64,000 bases of DNA from Lujinxingia sediminis (GCF_004005565.1 NZ_SADD01000002.1:186001-250000), one strand, 5' to 3'; positions 9,051 to 18,653 are shown, numbered from the stretch's first letter. Numbers and translations: made by a program. The notes: generated by a model not told the origin, from the sequence alone.

Positions 9051-9818
9051 CTAACCACACCACCCCTCCACCTGCATCGCCACCCACTCCGGATCATCGA
9101 GCGGCAACTCATGGCCGGCGGTTGGATGCACGTGCAGCGGCGCGCGCAGATGGCGCGCCAGCTGCCAGGCACAGCGCGGGTCAACCATCGCGTCCCCCCC
9201 GGCGCCCAGCACCAGTGCCGGCACTCGGAGCTCGCCGGGAGCTTTAAACGCAGCTGCGGCCAGGAGCTGTTTGAGGGCGTTGCGACGGCGAATCGGCGCA
9301 TCCTCGGCGAAGCTGGCGGCCTGCCGGGCCACGATCTCGCGATCTTCGATCAGCGCCGAGGTGAAGCCGAGAATGCGGCGCTCCCGCTCCACCGGGTCCG
9401 GATCAACCATCGCGCGCACCATATCGGGTAGAATGCGGGCATTGAGACGCTGCAGCGGTCCGTTGAGGTTGCCGGCGCTGGAGTTGATGATGACCAGGCG
9501 AGCAAAATCGTCGGGATGAAGCTCCCCCCACTTCATGGTGACCATGCCGCCCAGCGAGACACCCAGCAGGCCCCAGCCACCCGGATGCTCCTCGCGCAGG
9601 GGCATCAGGCGCCGGCGCAGGTCGCCGACGATGCCCGCCACCGTCGTCGGGCTCTCGCGCTGACATTCGGTGCCCACCCCGGGCAGATCGAGCGTGTGCA
9701 CGCGAGCACCGGGCACTTTTGCCTCAAAAATATCGACAAAAGGTCCCCAGTGGCGCTGCTCGCGGGCCAGCCCGCGCAGAATCAGCCAGTTCGTCGGACG
9801 TTCGCCTTCCTTACGCAT
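9051..9818 (-). CDS. Alpha/beta hydrolase
   Basis: A 255-residue cytoplasmic alpha/beta-hydrolase. The nucleophile elbow is GVSLGG, the acid is probably the Asp in GAGGDAMVDP, and the catalytic His is in TAGHELPLDDPEW. An early strand (NWLILRG) and LDLPGVG fit the core fold. ATG 9818 overlaps the stop codon of the preceding dipeptidase gene by eight bases (ATGCGTAA), so the two are translationally coupled; a further in-frame ATG at 9833 lies deeper in that gene. Esterase, thioesterase or lactonase activity cannot be told apart from the sequence. Confidence 0.9.
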   Translation of the reverse strand: MRKEGERPTNWLILRGLAREQRHWGPFVDIFEAKVPGARVHTLDLPGVGTECQRESPTTVAGIVGDLRRRLMPLREEHPGGWGLLGVSLGGMVTMKWGELHPDDFARLVIINSSAGNLNGPLQRLNARILPDMVRAMVDPDPVERERRILGFTSALIEDREIVARQAASFAEDAPIRRRNALKQLLAAAAFKAPGELRVPALVLGAGGDAMVDPRCAWQLARHLRAPLHVHPTAGHELPLDDPEWVAMQVEGWCG

Positions 9819-11661
9819 CGCTCTTTTCCTCACTCTTCTTCGTGCGCTTTGCGCGTTTCGTCGTACCGCCCTTCGCCTTACTCGCCGCTCCCGATGCAGC
9901 CGTCTTCGATGACTTCGATGACTTCGATGACTTCGATGACTTCGATGACTTCGATGACTTCGATGACTTCGACGCGGCCGCCGCCTTCTGGCTGCTGGCC
10001 GCCTTGACCACCGGCCCGACGCCGGCCGCAGCCGGAAGATGCGTCAGCGTAAAGTCGTAGGCGTTCTTCCAGGCAAACTTCTCAAGAATCGTCTCCACCC
10101 CGATCTCGGCGATTCCGCGGGTATGCTTATGGGCCTCCAGCAGCCCCCGCAAAGCCTCGCCAAGCTGCGGCAGGTCCGCCGCGGTGGGACAGCTCTCAAT
10201 GGGGTGAATAAACCCGTCAAAATCCGTTCCCAGACAGATCCGATCCCAGACCTTGAGCTTCTCCTTCTCGCTGTAACGATCGTCGAGCAGGATCACGTCG
10301 ACCAGCGCAAACATCTGGCGCAGCACCACCTCCGGAACCACCTCGGCATCGAGCTTATCGCCGGGCTTCATGCCCAGAATACGACGGTCCATATTGATGC
10401 CGGCCAGCCCCTCGCTCTCAAAGATCGCACGCATATCTTCGTCGCTCAGGTTGATGCTCCAGGCATAGAAAGGCCCGCGGTGCCAGCGATCGTGCTCGCG
10501 CTCCTCCTCGGCGATCATCTGCGCCAGGGTGGGCACCCCGGCATAGCCCGAGTGGCTCATCACCACCGGAATCTTCGGGTAGCGCGCCCGGTAGGCCGCC
10601 GGCTGCGCATCGCGCCAGGCGTTATAGGGCTCGACCACCTGCGCATAATACGCCTTACGACTGCGCGCGCTCATATGCCGCACATCCAGGTGAATGCGTT
10701 TTCCGCCCCGATCGTTGAGCTCCTCATCCAGATCCAGCAGCGCCCGCACCACCGGCATCCCCCGCTCCGGGTCAAAACCCTGATTGAGCCGAAACTCCTG
10801 ATCCATGATCCAGTCGGCGGCATCGACCAGGCTGTGGGCGTGGCCGCAGATCCCGTTGTCAAAGTGGTGTGCCAGCGTCAAAAAGAGCACCGGATGCTCC
10901 CAGTTTTTGAGCGCCTCAATACGCTCGAGCATCACGCTCAACTCCACCGGCTTCAGATCCCTTCCCACCGAAAAGACGTGCCCACCCTCAATGGTGAGCA
11001 CCACCGCCAGATCATCCTCCCGGCGCTCCATCACCGCCTGCACATCCTCCACGCCGGCAACCACCCGATACGAGCCCTCCACGACCCGCGGCCCCTCACC
11101 GGTGGCAAACTCCGAGATATGACGCTCGCGATCGCCGCGTTTTAAAAAGTCGTACTCGAGCAGAAGCTCCTCCCAGTAATCGTAGGTGGAGCTGGAGAGG
11201 TGGGCGACGCGATCGGCGCCGTAGCCCATCACCGCCCGCTGCACGAGCTGGCGCAGCGGACCGCTGTTGCGCAAGAGTCCCAGCGCTTTCTGCGCCGCTC
11301 CGGAGACGTCACCCCGGGCCAGCTTCGAGAGCACCTGAGCAGGTCGCTCAAGGCGCAACCACGCGGCGACCTCATCCTTAAAGGGGCGCTCATCCCCGGA
11401 GCCGCTGCCGATGAAAAAGCCGCGCTCAATCGGCGTAAAGCTCGCAAAGATCAGGCGCACATCGCCGGCAATCATCCGCGAGAAGTTCGTCTGCACATAA
11501 TCCGAGGCCCGCGCCCCGGCCAACTGGTGCTCCAGATGACTCTCAAGCTCCATCCAGGGATGAAACACCGAGGGGTCCTGCTCCTCAGGGGTGTTGCGCA
11601 GCCGATTAAAGGCGTAGAAGGTTGGGTGACAATGGATATCGGCAAATGCTAACGGTTTCAT
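9811..11661 (-). CDS. Membrane dipeptidase-like peptidase (M19 family)
   Basis: A 616-residue metal-dependent amidohydrolase-fold protein of the M19 (renal dipeptidase) type. Visible hallmarks are DIHCHP near the N-terminus (metal-binding HxH-like), EGGH, VVMSHSG and LGTDFDGF near the end. ATG 11661 (MKPLAFADIHCHP) is preceded by CTGAGG; upstream in-frame Met 11733 lies inside the divergent gene. After the catalytic domain the protein ends in a low-complexity basic tail of SKS repeats encoded by a 9-bp microsatellite. It is longer than usual M19 enzymes (about 350-400 residues) through insertions and this tail. No signal peptide is evident. The gene is coupled to the downstream hydrolase. Confidence 0.85.
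   Translation of the reverse strand: MKPLAFADIHCHPTFYAFNRLRNTPEEQDPSVFHPWMELESHLEHQLAGARASDYVQTNFSRMIAGDVRLIFASFTPIERGFFIGSGSGDERPFKDEVAAWLRLERPAQVLSKLARGDVSGAAQKALGLLRNSGPLRQLVQRAVMGYGADRVAHLSSSTYDYWEELLLEYDFLKRGDRERHISEFATGEGPRVVEGSYRVVAGVEDVQAVMERREDDLAVVLTIEGGHVFSVGRDLKPVELSVMLERIEALKNWEHPVLFLTLAHHFDNGICGHAHSLVDAADWIMDQEFRLNQGFDPERGMPVVRALLDLDEELNDRGGKRIHLDVRHMSARSRKAYYAQVVEPYNAWRDAQPAAYRARYPKIPVVMSHSGYAGVPTLAQMIAEEEREHDRWHRGPFYAWSINLSDEDMRAIFESEGLAGINMDRRILGMKPGDKLDAEVVPEVVLRQMFALVDVILLDDRYSEKEKLKVWDRICLGTDFDGFIHPIESCPTAADLPQLGEALRGLLEAHKHTRGIAEIGVETILEKFAWKNAYDFTLTHLPAAAGVGPVVKAASSQKAAAASKSSKSSKSSKSSKSSKSSKSSKTAASGAASKAKGGTTKRAKRTKKSEEKSDA
9904..9973. repeat. 9-bp microsatellite (GACTTCGAT) inside the dipeptidase gene
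   Basis: Seven perfect GACTTCGAT units plus partial flanking units encode the repeated Ser-Lys-Ser tail on the minus strand. A multiple of three keeps the frame if the copy number changes. Confidence 0.95.
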
Positions 11662-11662
11662 C

Positions 11663-13036
11663 GTGTCCTCAGAGCTCCCCAGATCAGCGTCCAGCGCGGC
11701 AGATAACGCCGGCGACGCTACACCAGCGCCCACGACGTTGACAACGGCCCCCCCTGCCAGAGCCGGTGCGGTGTCGCATACCGGCGCCGAAGCCCCGGCT
11801 CAGCCGCCCTCCGGCGAGGAGCTCCGGGCCAGCGCGCCCCAGCCTCACAGCCCCGATGAAAGCCAGGCCCTGGCGCTGCCTCCCCCCGGGGTGCATCGCC
11901 AGGTGGTGCGACATGGCGAGCGCCGCTTTGTGATCCTCGATCTTCCCCGGGTCGATGACGCCTCGCTTCACGCGCTGCGCGCTACCCTCCAGGATCTTCG
12001 CCCGCAGGCGCTGGCGGTGGAGCTCGACACCCAGCGCCTGGAGTGGATCGGCAACCAGGAGAGCTGGCAGGCCCTCAACCTCATCGACGTCCTCAAAGCC
12101 AGAAAAGGCACGCTGCTCAACGCGTACCTCGCGCTGCGCATCTTCCAGAAACGTTTTGGCTCTTTCGATGGCACCGAGCCCGGCGATGAGTTCCGCGTAG
12201 CCATGGAAGAGGCCGAGCGCAGCGAGGCACCGCTGCACCTGGTCGACCGCGATATGACCATCACCGGGCTGCGCGCCTGGCGGCGCTCACCGGTGTGGAT
12301 GCGCCTGCTGCTCATCCTCACCATGACCTTCGGATCCTTCCGTCGCACCAAGGCTCGGCCCGCCTCCGAGCACCGCGACCGCGTCCAGCGCCGTTTAAAA
12401 CGCCTGGAGCGCTCTCTGCCCGCAGCCAAAGCCGCCTTTGTCGACGAGCGCGACGCCCACCTGGCGTGCAGCATCGAGGCCATCGACGCCCCGGAGGTCG
12501 TCGCGGTGCTCAGCACCGTGCACGCCGACCGCGTCGCCACTCTGCTTCAAGCGGGCCCGCGCCCCGAGGCCTGCTCGGACGCCGTGCCTCCCAAAAGCCT
12601 CTTCTCCCGCATCTTCCCCTGGGTGATCAGCGCGGCGATCATCGCCACCTTCACTCTGGGCTTTGCCCTGGGCGACCCCTCCACGATACGCCAGGCCCTC
12701 TTGACCTGGTTTCTCGTCAACGGCGTCTGCACCGCCATCGCCACCAGCGCAGCGCTGGCTCACCCCTTGACGATCCTGGCCAGCTCGCTGAGCGCCCCCA
12801 TCGTCTCGCTTAACCCGGCCGTCGGCGCCGGCATGGTCGGTGGCCTCGTGCAACTTCTCATCGCCCCCCCCAGCATCAAAGAGCTTGAGCAGGTCGGCGA
12901 CGACATCGCGCGCCTCAAAGGGTGGTGGCAAAACCGCCTGGCCAAAATCGCCCTGGTCTTCATCCTGGCCAACCTCGGCAGCACCATCGGCACGGTGGTG
13001 GCTCTCCTGATGTTCCCCGACCTTTTCGGAAGTTGA
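11663..13036 (+). CDS. TraB/GumN family protein with C-terminal membrane domain
   Basis: A 457-residue protein. Residues of about 70-310 form a TraB/GumN (PrgY-like, Tiki-related) domain: it opens with the strand RRFVILDLPR, has a conserved LAVELDTQRL acidic strand, LHLVDRDMTIT and a late TVHADRV. It is followed by four hydrophobic segments (about 320-455, for example FPWVISAAIIATFTLGFALG), giving the soluble-domain-plus-membrane layout of archaeal/bacterial PrgY homologues. TraB proteins block pheromone or signalling peptides or act as metallopeptidases; the job here is unknown. The first 65 residues are Ala/Pro-rich, so the start could be later than ATG 11663, which lies two bases from the divergent dipeptidase start. 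Confidence 0.85.
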   Translation: MSSELPRSASSAADNAGDATPAPTTLTTAPPARAGAVSHTGAEAPAQPPSGEELRASAPQPHSPDESQALALPPPGVHRQVVRHGERRFVILDLPRVDDASLHALRATLQDLRPQALAVELDTQRLEWIGNQESWQALNLIDVLKARKGTLLNAYLALRIFQKRFGSFDGTEPGDEFRVAMEEAERSEAPLHLVDRDMTITGLRAWRRSPVWMRLLLILTMTFGSFRRTKARPASEHRDRVQRRLKRLERSLPAAKAAFVDERDAHLACSIEAIDAPEVVAVLSTVHADRVATLLQAGPRPEACSDAVPPKSLFSRIFPWVISAAIIATFTLGFALGDPSTIRQALLTWFLVNGVCTAIATSAALAHPLTILASSLSAPIVSLNPAVGAGMVGGLVQLLIAPPSIKELEQVGDDIARLKGWWQNRLAKIALVFILANLGSTIGTVVALLMFPDLFGS

Positions 13037-13195
13037 CCCCCCAGGTTCATCTTCACCCCGCATCCCCCCCTGCCGCACCTTTCTATGGCGCACTGCGTCA
13101 ACAGATGTTGTGTCGCGCCCCTTGCGATGCAGCCTTTCCAACGAGTACGCTCGGCGCATCTGTATGAAGTGAAAACATTTTCGCTGGAGTTTTCT

Positions 13196-15184
13196 GTGTC
13201 CTCTCCCTCCCGCCGCTCCCTTCTCCCCGCGCTGATCATCGCCGCGCTCCTGGCCAGCACCCCGGCCTTCGCCCAGGACGCCCCCGCTTCACCCTCCGCC
13301 GACGCGCCGGCCTCCGACTCGCCGGCCTCCGACGCGCCGGCCTCCGACGTTCCGGCAGCCGACGTTCCGGCAGCCGACGACCTGGACGATGACGCGGCCC
13401 CCGACTCGACCGACTCCGCCGGGGAAGTCCCGGCCGAAGAACGCAGCGCCCCGGCTGAAGCCGAGGCCGAGCCCGACGACGCCCCCGAGCGCGATGACGT
13501 TCAGGGCAGCGAAGAGCCCGAGCAGCTCGCCGGCATCATCCCCGAGCCCGCCACGCTGCCTCCCGATGGCATCGACGCCCCCGGGATCATCGACGCCGAA
13601 GAAGACGCCGAAAAGAGCCGCGTTACCTACCAGGCCAACAGCGAGTACCGCGTGCGCTCGCTGCAAATCACCCCGATTGAGCTCAACGGTACCGCGGTGC
13701 GCGACATCGGCTGGACCGAGCAGCGCTTTCGCCTCGATGCCTCCACCGGCCTCCAGGGTGTGGGCTCGATCACCGTGCAGCTCGACGCCCTCGACGGTGT
13801 GCTCTTCGGCGACAACGGTCGCTTCCTGGGCAACCCCTCATCCAACTCCGGGGTCTCCCTGGCCACCAAACGCCCCAACCTCACCCGCTGGCAGATCGGC
13901 CTTCTGCCCGGCGGCGATCCCTTCGATCGCGAGAGCTACGGCCCGGTCCTCACAAGCGCCCCGCTCCTTGAGGTCAACTACCTCTACGCCGACGCCATGC
14001 TGCCCATCGGGCTTCTGCGCGTGGGCCGCCAGCCGCTGAACTACGGCGCCACGGTCAACGCCCACGACGGCGGCCGCCACAACCGCTGGGGGGTCAGCCA
14101 GTACTCCGACGGCGTCGACCGCATCCTTTTTGGCACCAAGCTCAACGAGATCGTCAACACGCTGCGCCACGGCGCCGATCACACCCCCGATACCTCACTG
14201 GATCGCGGCGTGATCCTGGGCATGTTTTACGACTTCATGAAGCACGACAACATCGCCCGCACCGACGACGATCTTCGTCAGATGGGCATCAACCTGCAGT
14301 GGCTCGTCGATGAGGCCGACTGGCTCGGGCTGGACTGGCAGGGCTTCCAGGCCTCGGCGACCTTTGTGCACCTGCGCAACGACCGCTTCAACAGCCGCAT
14401 CTACGGCTTCCCCCTGGCCTTCCAGACCGGCGTGAACAACGTCGATCTTCGCCTGCAGTTCTCGCATCTTCGCGGCGAAACCACCGAGATCAGCGAAGGC
14501 TTCGCCGCCCTGACCAACGCCCGGGTGCAGACCCAGCAGATGCGTGGCTACGGCGGCCAGGGCGTCATCGACGTGCACCTCGGCCCGGTCACTCTGAGCC
14601 TGGAAGGCAATTACGCCAGCGGCGACGCCAACCCCCGCGCCGGCGACCCGATCACCTCCTTTAGCTTCGCGCGCGACCTCAACGTCGGCCTGCTCCTCTT
14701 CGAACACGTCCTGGCCTTCGAGTCCGCCCGCTCCGTCGGCGTCGGTCTCGAAAACCTCGCGGACGCCGACGTCGACAGCTTCCCGCTGACCGAGATCCAG
14801 AGCGATGGCCGCTTCTCCAACGCGATTGCGATCTTCCCGCAGATCTACGTCGATATGCTCAAGACCGCCGAGCATAACCTCTTTGCCCGCGCCGGCGTGC
14901 TGGCCGCCTGGTCGGCCACCCCCGAAGGCGCCGTCGACGCGGTGCAGACCGCCCTCAACGACGTCGGCGGTCCCATCGAAAACAGCGCCCTGAACTTCCA
15001 CGGCGGCACCCCGGGGCGCTTTTATGGAACCGAAGTCGACCTTCAATTAGGCTATCGTCTGCGCGACAACTTCTTCTGGACCGTCGAAGGCGCCGTGCTC
15101 TTCCCCGGCGAGGCGCTGCATGATGAAAATGGCGACGCCGTCCGATCTTTTCTCGTGGAGAACCGTTTTGAGCTTCTTTTCTAA
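13196..15184 (+). CDS. Outer-membrane beta-barrel protein
   Basis: A 662-residue exported protein. GTG 13196 follows TGGAGTTTTCT and starts the signal peptide directly (RRSLLPALIIAALLASTPAFA). A 100-residue Ala/Pro/Asp linker with PASDAPASD repeats follows. The rest alternates amphipathic strands with aromatic girdles (YRVRSLQITPIEL, RLQFSHLRGE) and ends in VENRFELLF, a typical C-terminal strand with final Phe recognised by the BAM machinery. Trp/Gly-rich stretches and R-x-P motifs recall porin-like alginate-export or DUF1302-type barrels, but I do not assign a family. It overlaps the next lipoprotein gene by 17 bases, so the pair is an operon. Confidence 0.8.
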   Translation: MSSPSRRSLLPALIIAALLASTPAFAQDAPASPSADAPASDSPASDAPASDVPAADVPAADDLDDDAAPDSTDSAGEVPAEERSAPAEAEAEPDDAPERDDVQGSEEPEQLAGIIPEPATLPPDGIDAPGIIDAEEDAEKSRVTYQANSEYRVRSLQITPIELNGTAVRDIGWTEQRFRLDASTGLQGVGSITVQLDALDGVLFGDNGRFLGNPSSNSGVSLATKRPNLTRWQIGLLPGGDPFDRESYGPVLTSAPLLEVNYLYADAMLPIGLLRVGRQPLNYGATVNAHDGGRHNRWGVSQYSDGVDRILFGTKLNEIVNTLRHGADHTPDTSLDRGVILGMFYDFMKHDNIARTDDDLRQMGINLQWLVDEADWLGLDWQGFQASATFVHLRNDRFNSRIYGFPLAFQTGVNNVDLRLQFSHLRGETTEISEGFAALTNARVQTQQMRGYGGQGVIDVHLGPVTLSLEGNYASGDANPRAGDPITSFSFARDLNVGLLLFEHVLAFESARSVGVGLENLADADVDSFPLTEIQSDGRFSNAIAIFPQIYVDMLKTAEHNLFARAGVLAAWSATPEGAVDAVQTALNDVGGPIENSALNFHGGTPGRFYGTEVDLQLGYRLRDNFFWTVEGAVLFPGEALHDENGDAVRSFLVENRFELLF

Positions 15185-16259
15185 AAAAACCTCGTTCTTC
15201 GCTGGCGCTGCCATCGCGCTTACGTCGCTTTTGGGCGCCGGCTGCCAGGAGTACATCGCCCCGCCCGAGGCGCAGCTCAACCTGGGTGACAGCCGCGTGG
15301 CCGTGGCCGATGAGCCCCTGGTCTTCGAGTTCACCAAAGCCGTCGATCCGGAGACCGTCGGCGTGCGCCTGTGGCCGCGCGACCGCGGCCTGCGCCGGGT
15401 GCCCGCCTCCCCCGACGTCGAGCCCCTGGCCCCAACCTGCATGGCCTCCGAGGGCGAATGCGAGGCGCTGAGCATCGCCTTCAACGACGACGCCACCGCC
15501 GCGCTCATCACCATCGCGCCTGAGTTCGCCCGCCCCGGCTCCTCGCTCATCCTGGAGATCGTCGAGGGCTTGAGCGACCCCGACGGCTTTGATACCGGCG
15601 CGGGTTATCTCTACAACATCCAGTTCGGCGTCTCCGGCGGCGATCCCAACGCCAACATCGAGTTTCAGGACGGCATCTACATCCTCGGCGGCAGCCTCAG
15701 CGTCAGCGGGCTCAACGCCGTACTCACGCTCGTGAGTGACCTGCGCGTTCAGTCCGACGGCCGCTTCGCCCTGGCCGGTGCCAAAGGCGTCGTCGATGAG
15801 AGTCGCGCCGAAAAGACAAGCCTCGACCCCGAGGTCATCACCATCGCCGACGACGAGGAGAGCTGGGCCCTCTTTGCCCGCGGTCAGATCGTCGAGACGG
15901 ACGGCACCCGCTTTCTGACCACCGAGAGCTTTGACGTCTCGGTGCCTGTGCTCGGCGTTGCCACTGTCGAGCTTAAAGACGTCGTGCTCTACGCCGACAT
16001 CGTTAAAGATGAAAACGGCAACGACTTCTTCGACGGCACACTCACCTTCGGCGACTCCCAGGTGGTCTTCCCCAGCGCCAACGTCGACATTCCCGCCGGC
16101 CAGGCCGCCCTGGCCGGCGGCCTGGTCCCCGAAGAGCTCGTTCCCGAGGGCACCCCCGATATGTGCAACAACATCTGCGGCGCGGTCACCGCCGTCTGCG
16201 AACCCCCGGGCGGCTTCCCCGACCTCGACTTCTGCGAAGAAGTTCCGGCCGAAGACTAA
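15168..16259 (+). CDS. Lipoprotein, partner of the preceding barrel
   Basis: A 363-residue lipoprotein of unknown function. TTG 15168 preceded by GTGGAG gives a clean signal peptide (SFFAGAAIALTSLLGAGC, lipobox LGAGC). In-frame ATG 15120 would add a polar stretch that does not look like a signal region. The N-terminal 110 residues resemble a bacterial Ig-like domain (VFEFTKAVDPETVGVRL). The C-terminal part is beta-rich and contains CNNICGAVTAVC. The start lies inside the barrel gene, so co-translation is likely and the two may act together at the outer membrane. Confidence 0.75.
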   Translation: MSFFSKKTSFFAGAAIALTSLLGAGCQEYIAPPEAQLNLGDSRVAVADEPLVFEFTKAVDPETVGVRLWPRDRGLRRVPASPDVEPLAPTCMASEGECEALSIAFNDDATAALITIAPEFARPGSSLILEIVEGLSDPDGFDTGAGYLYNIQFGVSGGDPNANIEFQDGIYILGGSLSVSGLNAVLTLVSDLRVQSDGRFALAGAKGVVDESRAEKTSLDPEVITIADDEESWALFARGQIVETDGTRFLTTESFDVSVPVLGVATVELKDVVLYADIVKDENGNDFFDGTLTFGDSQVVFPSANVDIPAGQAALAGGLVPEELVPEGTPDMCNNICGAVTAVCEPPGGFPDLDFCEEVPAED

Positions 16260-16280
16260 ATCCCCCGGCCTCCGAGCACC

Positions 16281-16314
16281 AAAAAAGGGACGCGCGATGC
16301 GCGTCCCTTTTTTC
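16281..16314. terminator. Bidirectional terminator
   Basis: AAAAAAGGGACGCGCGATGC pairs with GCGCGTCCCTTTTTTC. The A run on one side and the T run on the other make it work in both directions, for the lipoprotein gene (+) and the decarboxylase gene (-). Confidence 0.92.
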
Positions 16315-16361
16315 TTTTCATTTCAACACCTTAAATCACGACGGAGGTGATTAAAAAAACC

Positions 16362-17870
16362 TCATTTCTTCCACGACAACGCATCTTTGATCACCTCTCT
16401 GGAGCTCTCCAACTTCTCCAGAATCCCCATCGCCTTATCGCCGTACTTATCCATCAGCTGCATGATCAGATCATCATCTTCGGTGGCCTCGCCGCCCAGA
16501 TCGGGCACCTTGCCATCGGGGCCGTACATGCCCTCCATGATCTTCTGCACGCTGAATTTGACCGCGCCCCGGAAGGGAATCTTGGCGATCATGCCGTACA
16601 TCGCCGCCTGTCCCTCGCTCTTCAGCTCCGGGTGCGCGCGCACATGTTCCACCGCCTGCTGCAGGTCTTCCAGAAACGCCGGCACCGCCTGCAGATGGTT
16701 CGCCGTGACCGAGAGGTGAAAGCTGTTGGGGTTTTGCTGCCGATCGAGGTTCCAGCCCTTTGCGTTGAGCTGATCGACGACCGCGTAGATATCAACCTCC
16801 GGCCCATCGGCCGCCACACACACCATCGGCCCATCGGTGCTGCCGAGCACCTTGAGCCCCTCGATGCGCCGCACACCCGACTGCAGAGCCTCAACCGCCT
16901 CCATCGTCGTGCGCGTCAGCTTCAGATAACCATCCTCGCCCATCGCCTTCATCGCCGCCCAGGCTGCGGCGATCGGCCCGCCGGGGCGCGTCCCCGCCGC
17001 CGAAGGGGAGGGGTAGATGCCGCCGGGCCAGTCGGTGGAGATGTAGAACTGATGCTTCAGGTAGCTCATGTTGCGATAGAGCACCACCGAAGCCCCCTTC
17101 GCCGCGTACCCGTACTTATGCACGTCGGCCGAGATCGAGGTCACCCCGGGCACCCGGAAATCAAAGGGAGGCAGGTCGTAGCCGAGCTTCTCCATCCAGG
17201 GCAGAAAAAAGCCGCCAAAACAGGCATCGACATGAAAGGGAATGTCTTCCCGTTGCGCAAACGCCCCGATCTCCTCAATCGGATCGATCACCCCGTGGGC
17301 GTACTGCGGCGCCGACGCCGCAATCAGCGCCGTATTGCGATTGACCGCCCGCTTGAGCGCGTCGACGTCCACCCGAAAATCATCGCGCAGGGGCACATAG
17401 CGCACCTTGAGCCCGAAGTAGTGCGCCGCCTTCCCAAACGCCACATGGATCGACTCCGGCACCACAAGCTCGGGCTGCCCGTTAAAAATGAAGCGCTTTT
17501 TGCGAAAACGCTCGCGCGCCGCCTTCACCGCCATCAGGATCGACTCGGTACCTCCCGAGGTCATCGTGCCCACGACATCCCCATCACCATGAAGCATCTC
17601 GGCCGACATGCGCACGACCTCCGACTCCATGCGCCGCAGGCTCTTAAACACCATCGGGTTGAGCCCGTTCTCGCTAAAGAAGGTGTTATGCGCCTCTTTG
17701 AGAAAGTCGTAATGCTCCTCATCGGCGTAATACACCAGGCTCCAGGTGCGCCCCTCGCGCCAGTTTCCATCGGCGTCGCGAAGCTCGCGCATCTGCTCAA
17801 GCAGCATGTTCTTATCGAGTCCCTTCTCGGGGATGGTCAGGCTCTCACTCACGTCCGAACTCCGGGTCAT
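16362..17870 (-). CDS. PLP-dependent lyase/decarboxylase, sphingosine-1-phosphate lyase-like
   Basis: A 502-residue fold-type I PLP enzyme of the group II decarboxylase family. The PLP lysine is in SADVHKYGYAAKG, the PLP-binding Asp in FHVDACFGGF, and a cofactor-phosphate site in TSGGTESILMAVKAARE. HKYGYAAKG and HVDACFGGF are the signature forms of sphingosine-1-phosphate lyase rather than of glutamate decarboxylase. The N-terminal membrane anchor of eukaryotic S1P lyases is absent, so it should be cytosolic. ATG 17870 has only a weak site. It is monocistronic. A role in cleaving long-chain-base phosphates would fit sphingolipid-making delta-proteobacteria, but other amine or amino-acid substrates are possible. 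Confidence 0.88.
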   Translation of the reverse strand: MTRSSDVSESLTIPEKGLDKNMLLEQMRELRDADGNWREGRTWSLVYYADEEHYDFLKEAHNTFFSENGLNPMVFKSLRRMESEVVRMSAEMLHGDGDVVGTMTSGGTESILMAVKAARERFRKKRFIFNGQPELVVPESIHVAFGKAAHYFGLKVRYVPLRDDFRVDVDALKRAVNRNTALIAASAPQYAHGVIDPIEEIGAFAQREDIPFHVDACFGGFFLPWMEKLGYDLPPFDFRVPGVTSISADVHKYGYAAKGASVVLYRNMSYLKHQFYISTDWPGGIYPSPSAAGTRPGGPIAAAWAAMKAMGEDGYLKLTRTTMEAVEALQSGVRRIEGLKVLGSTDGPMVCVAADGPEVDIYAVVDQLNAKGWNLDRQQNPNSFHLSVTANHLQAVPAFLEDLQQAVEHVRAHPELKSEGQAAMYGMIAKIPFRGAVKFSVQKIMEGMYGPDGKVPDLGGEATEDDDLIMQLMDKYGDKAMGILEKLESSREVIKDALSWKK

Positions 17871-18063
17871 AGCTCATCTAACTTTGAATGATAGGGCACC
17901 GGCCTCGTCTCGATAGGACGCGGTTTTCTGACCGATGCTTTTCTCGCGCGCTGGCAGGCCCTATACTCTGGGGGCTTTCACACGCTTAGGCAAGCGCGTC
18001 CTGCCTCCCGCTGCGGGGCCGGCGGGTTCCAACATGCCTCTTCACTTTTAAGGATCTTCGACG

Positions 18064-18636
18064 ATGCGACACGCTCTCGGCACTGCTCTCCTTCTCACCT
18101 TGACCCTGGCAGCCTCCCTGGCCTCTGCCAACGACGAGAGGCTGGCCGCCGGCGAGATCCTGGTGGAAGCGCAGAACGTCAGCGGCAGCGATATCCCGCG
18201 GATGATCGTAACCGGCGTGATCGAGGCCTCGCCGGCCGAGGTCTGGAAGATCGTCAGCGACTGTGGCAGCTACAGCCGCACCATGCCGCGGATCAAAGAA
18301 TCTCGGCAGATCTCACGCAATGGCGACACCGTGGTCTGCGAGACGGTCGTGGGGCTGCCCTTCCCGCTGAGCGATCTTCGCTCCACCACCACCGCTACCC
18401 ACACCGTCGGTCCGGTGGAGTGGCGCCGTCAGTGGACGATGATCGAGGGCAACTACCGCTTCAACGAGGGCTACTGGAGCCTGAAGTCCTTTAACGGTCA
18501 CGACAACCGCACCCTGGCGGTCTATTCGGTCTACGCCGCACCGGAGGGCTCGGTGCCCGACTGGATGCGCCGCCGCGCCCAGGAATCCTCCATGCCCGGT
18601 GTGATCGAGGCGGTGCGCGAAGCCGTCGCGAAATGA
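18064..18636 (+). CDS. Exported START/SRPBCC (polyketide cyclase-like) protein
   Basis: A 190-residue protein with a signal peptide (LGTALLLTLTLAASLASA), then one START/Bet-v1-like domain: the family's opening strand-helix GVIEASPAEVWKIVSDC, central strands, and the long C-terminal helix with PGVIEAVREAVAK. Such domains hold hydrophobic ligands. ATG 18064 follows AAGGATCTTCGACG. A TATACT hexamer at 17962 could be a -10 box, but no good -35 was found. The gene stands alone between divergent and convergent neighbours; its ligand is unknown. Confidence 0.8.
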   Translation: MRHALGTALLLTLTLAASLASANDERLAAGEILVEAQNVSGSDIPRMIVTGVIEASPAEVWKIVSDCGSYSRTMPRIKESRQISRNGDTVVCETVVGLPFPLSDLRSTTTATHTVGPVEWRRQWTMIEGNYRFNEGYWSLKSFNGHDNRTLAVYSVYAAPEGSVPDWMRRRAQESSMPGVIEAVREAVAK

Positions 18637-18653
18637 TCGTTCTTTCGTAACGC

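Noticed and set aside
16347-17891. 514-residue plus-strand frame opposite the PLP enzyme
   Set aside because: Basic, His/Arg-rich antisense shadow; the minus strand carries the catalytic motifs.
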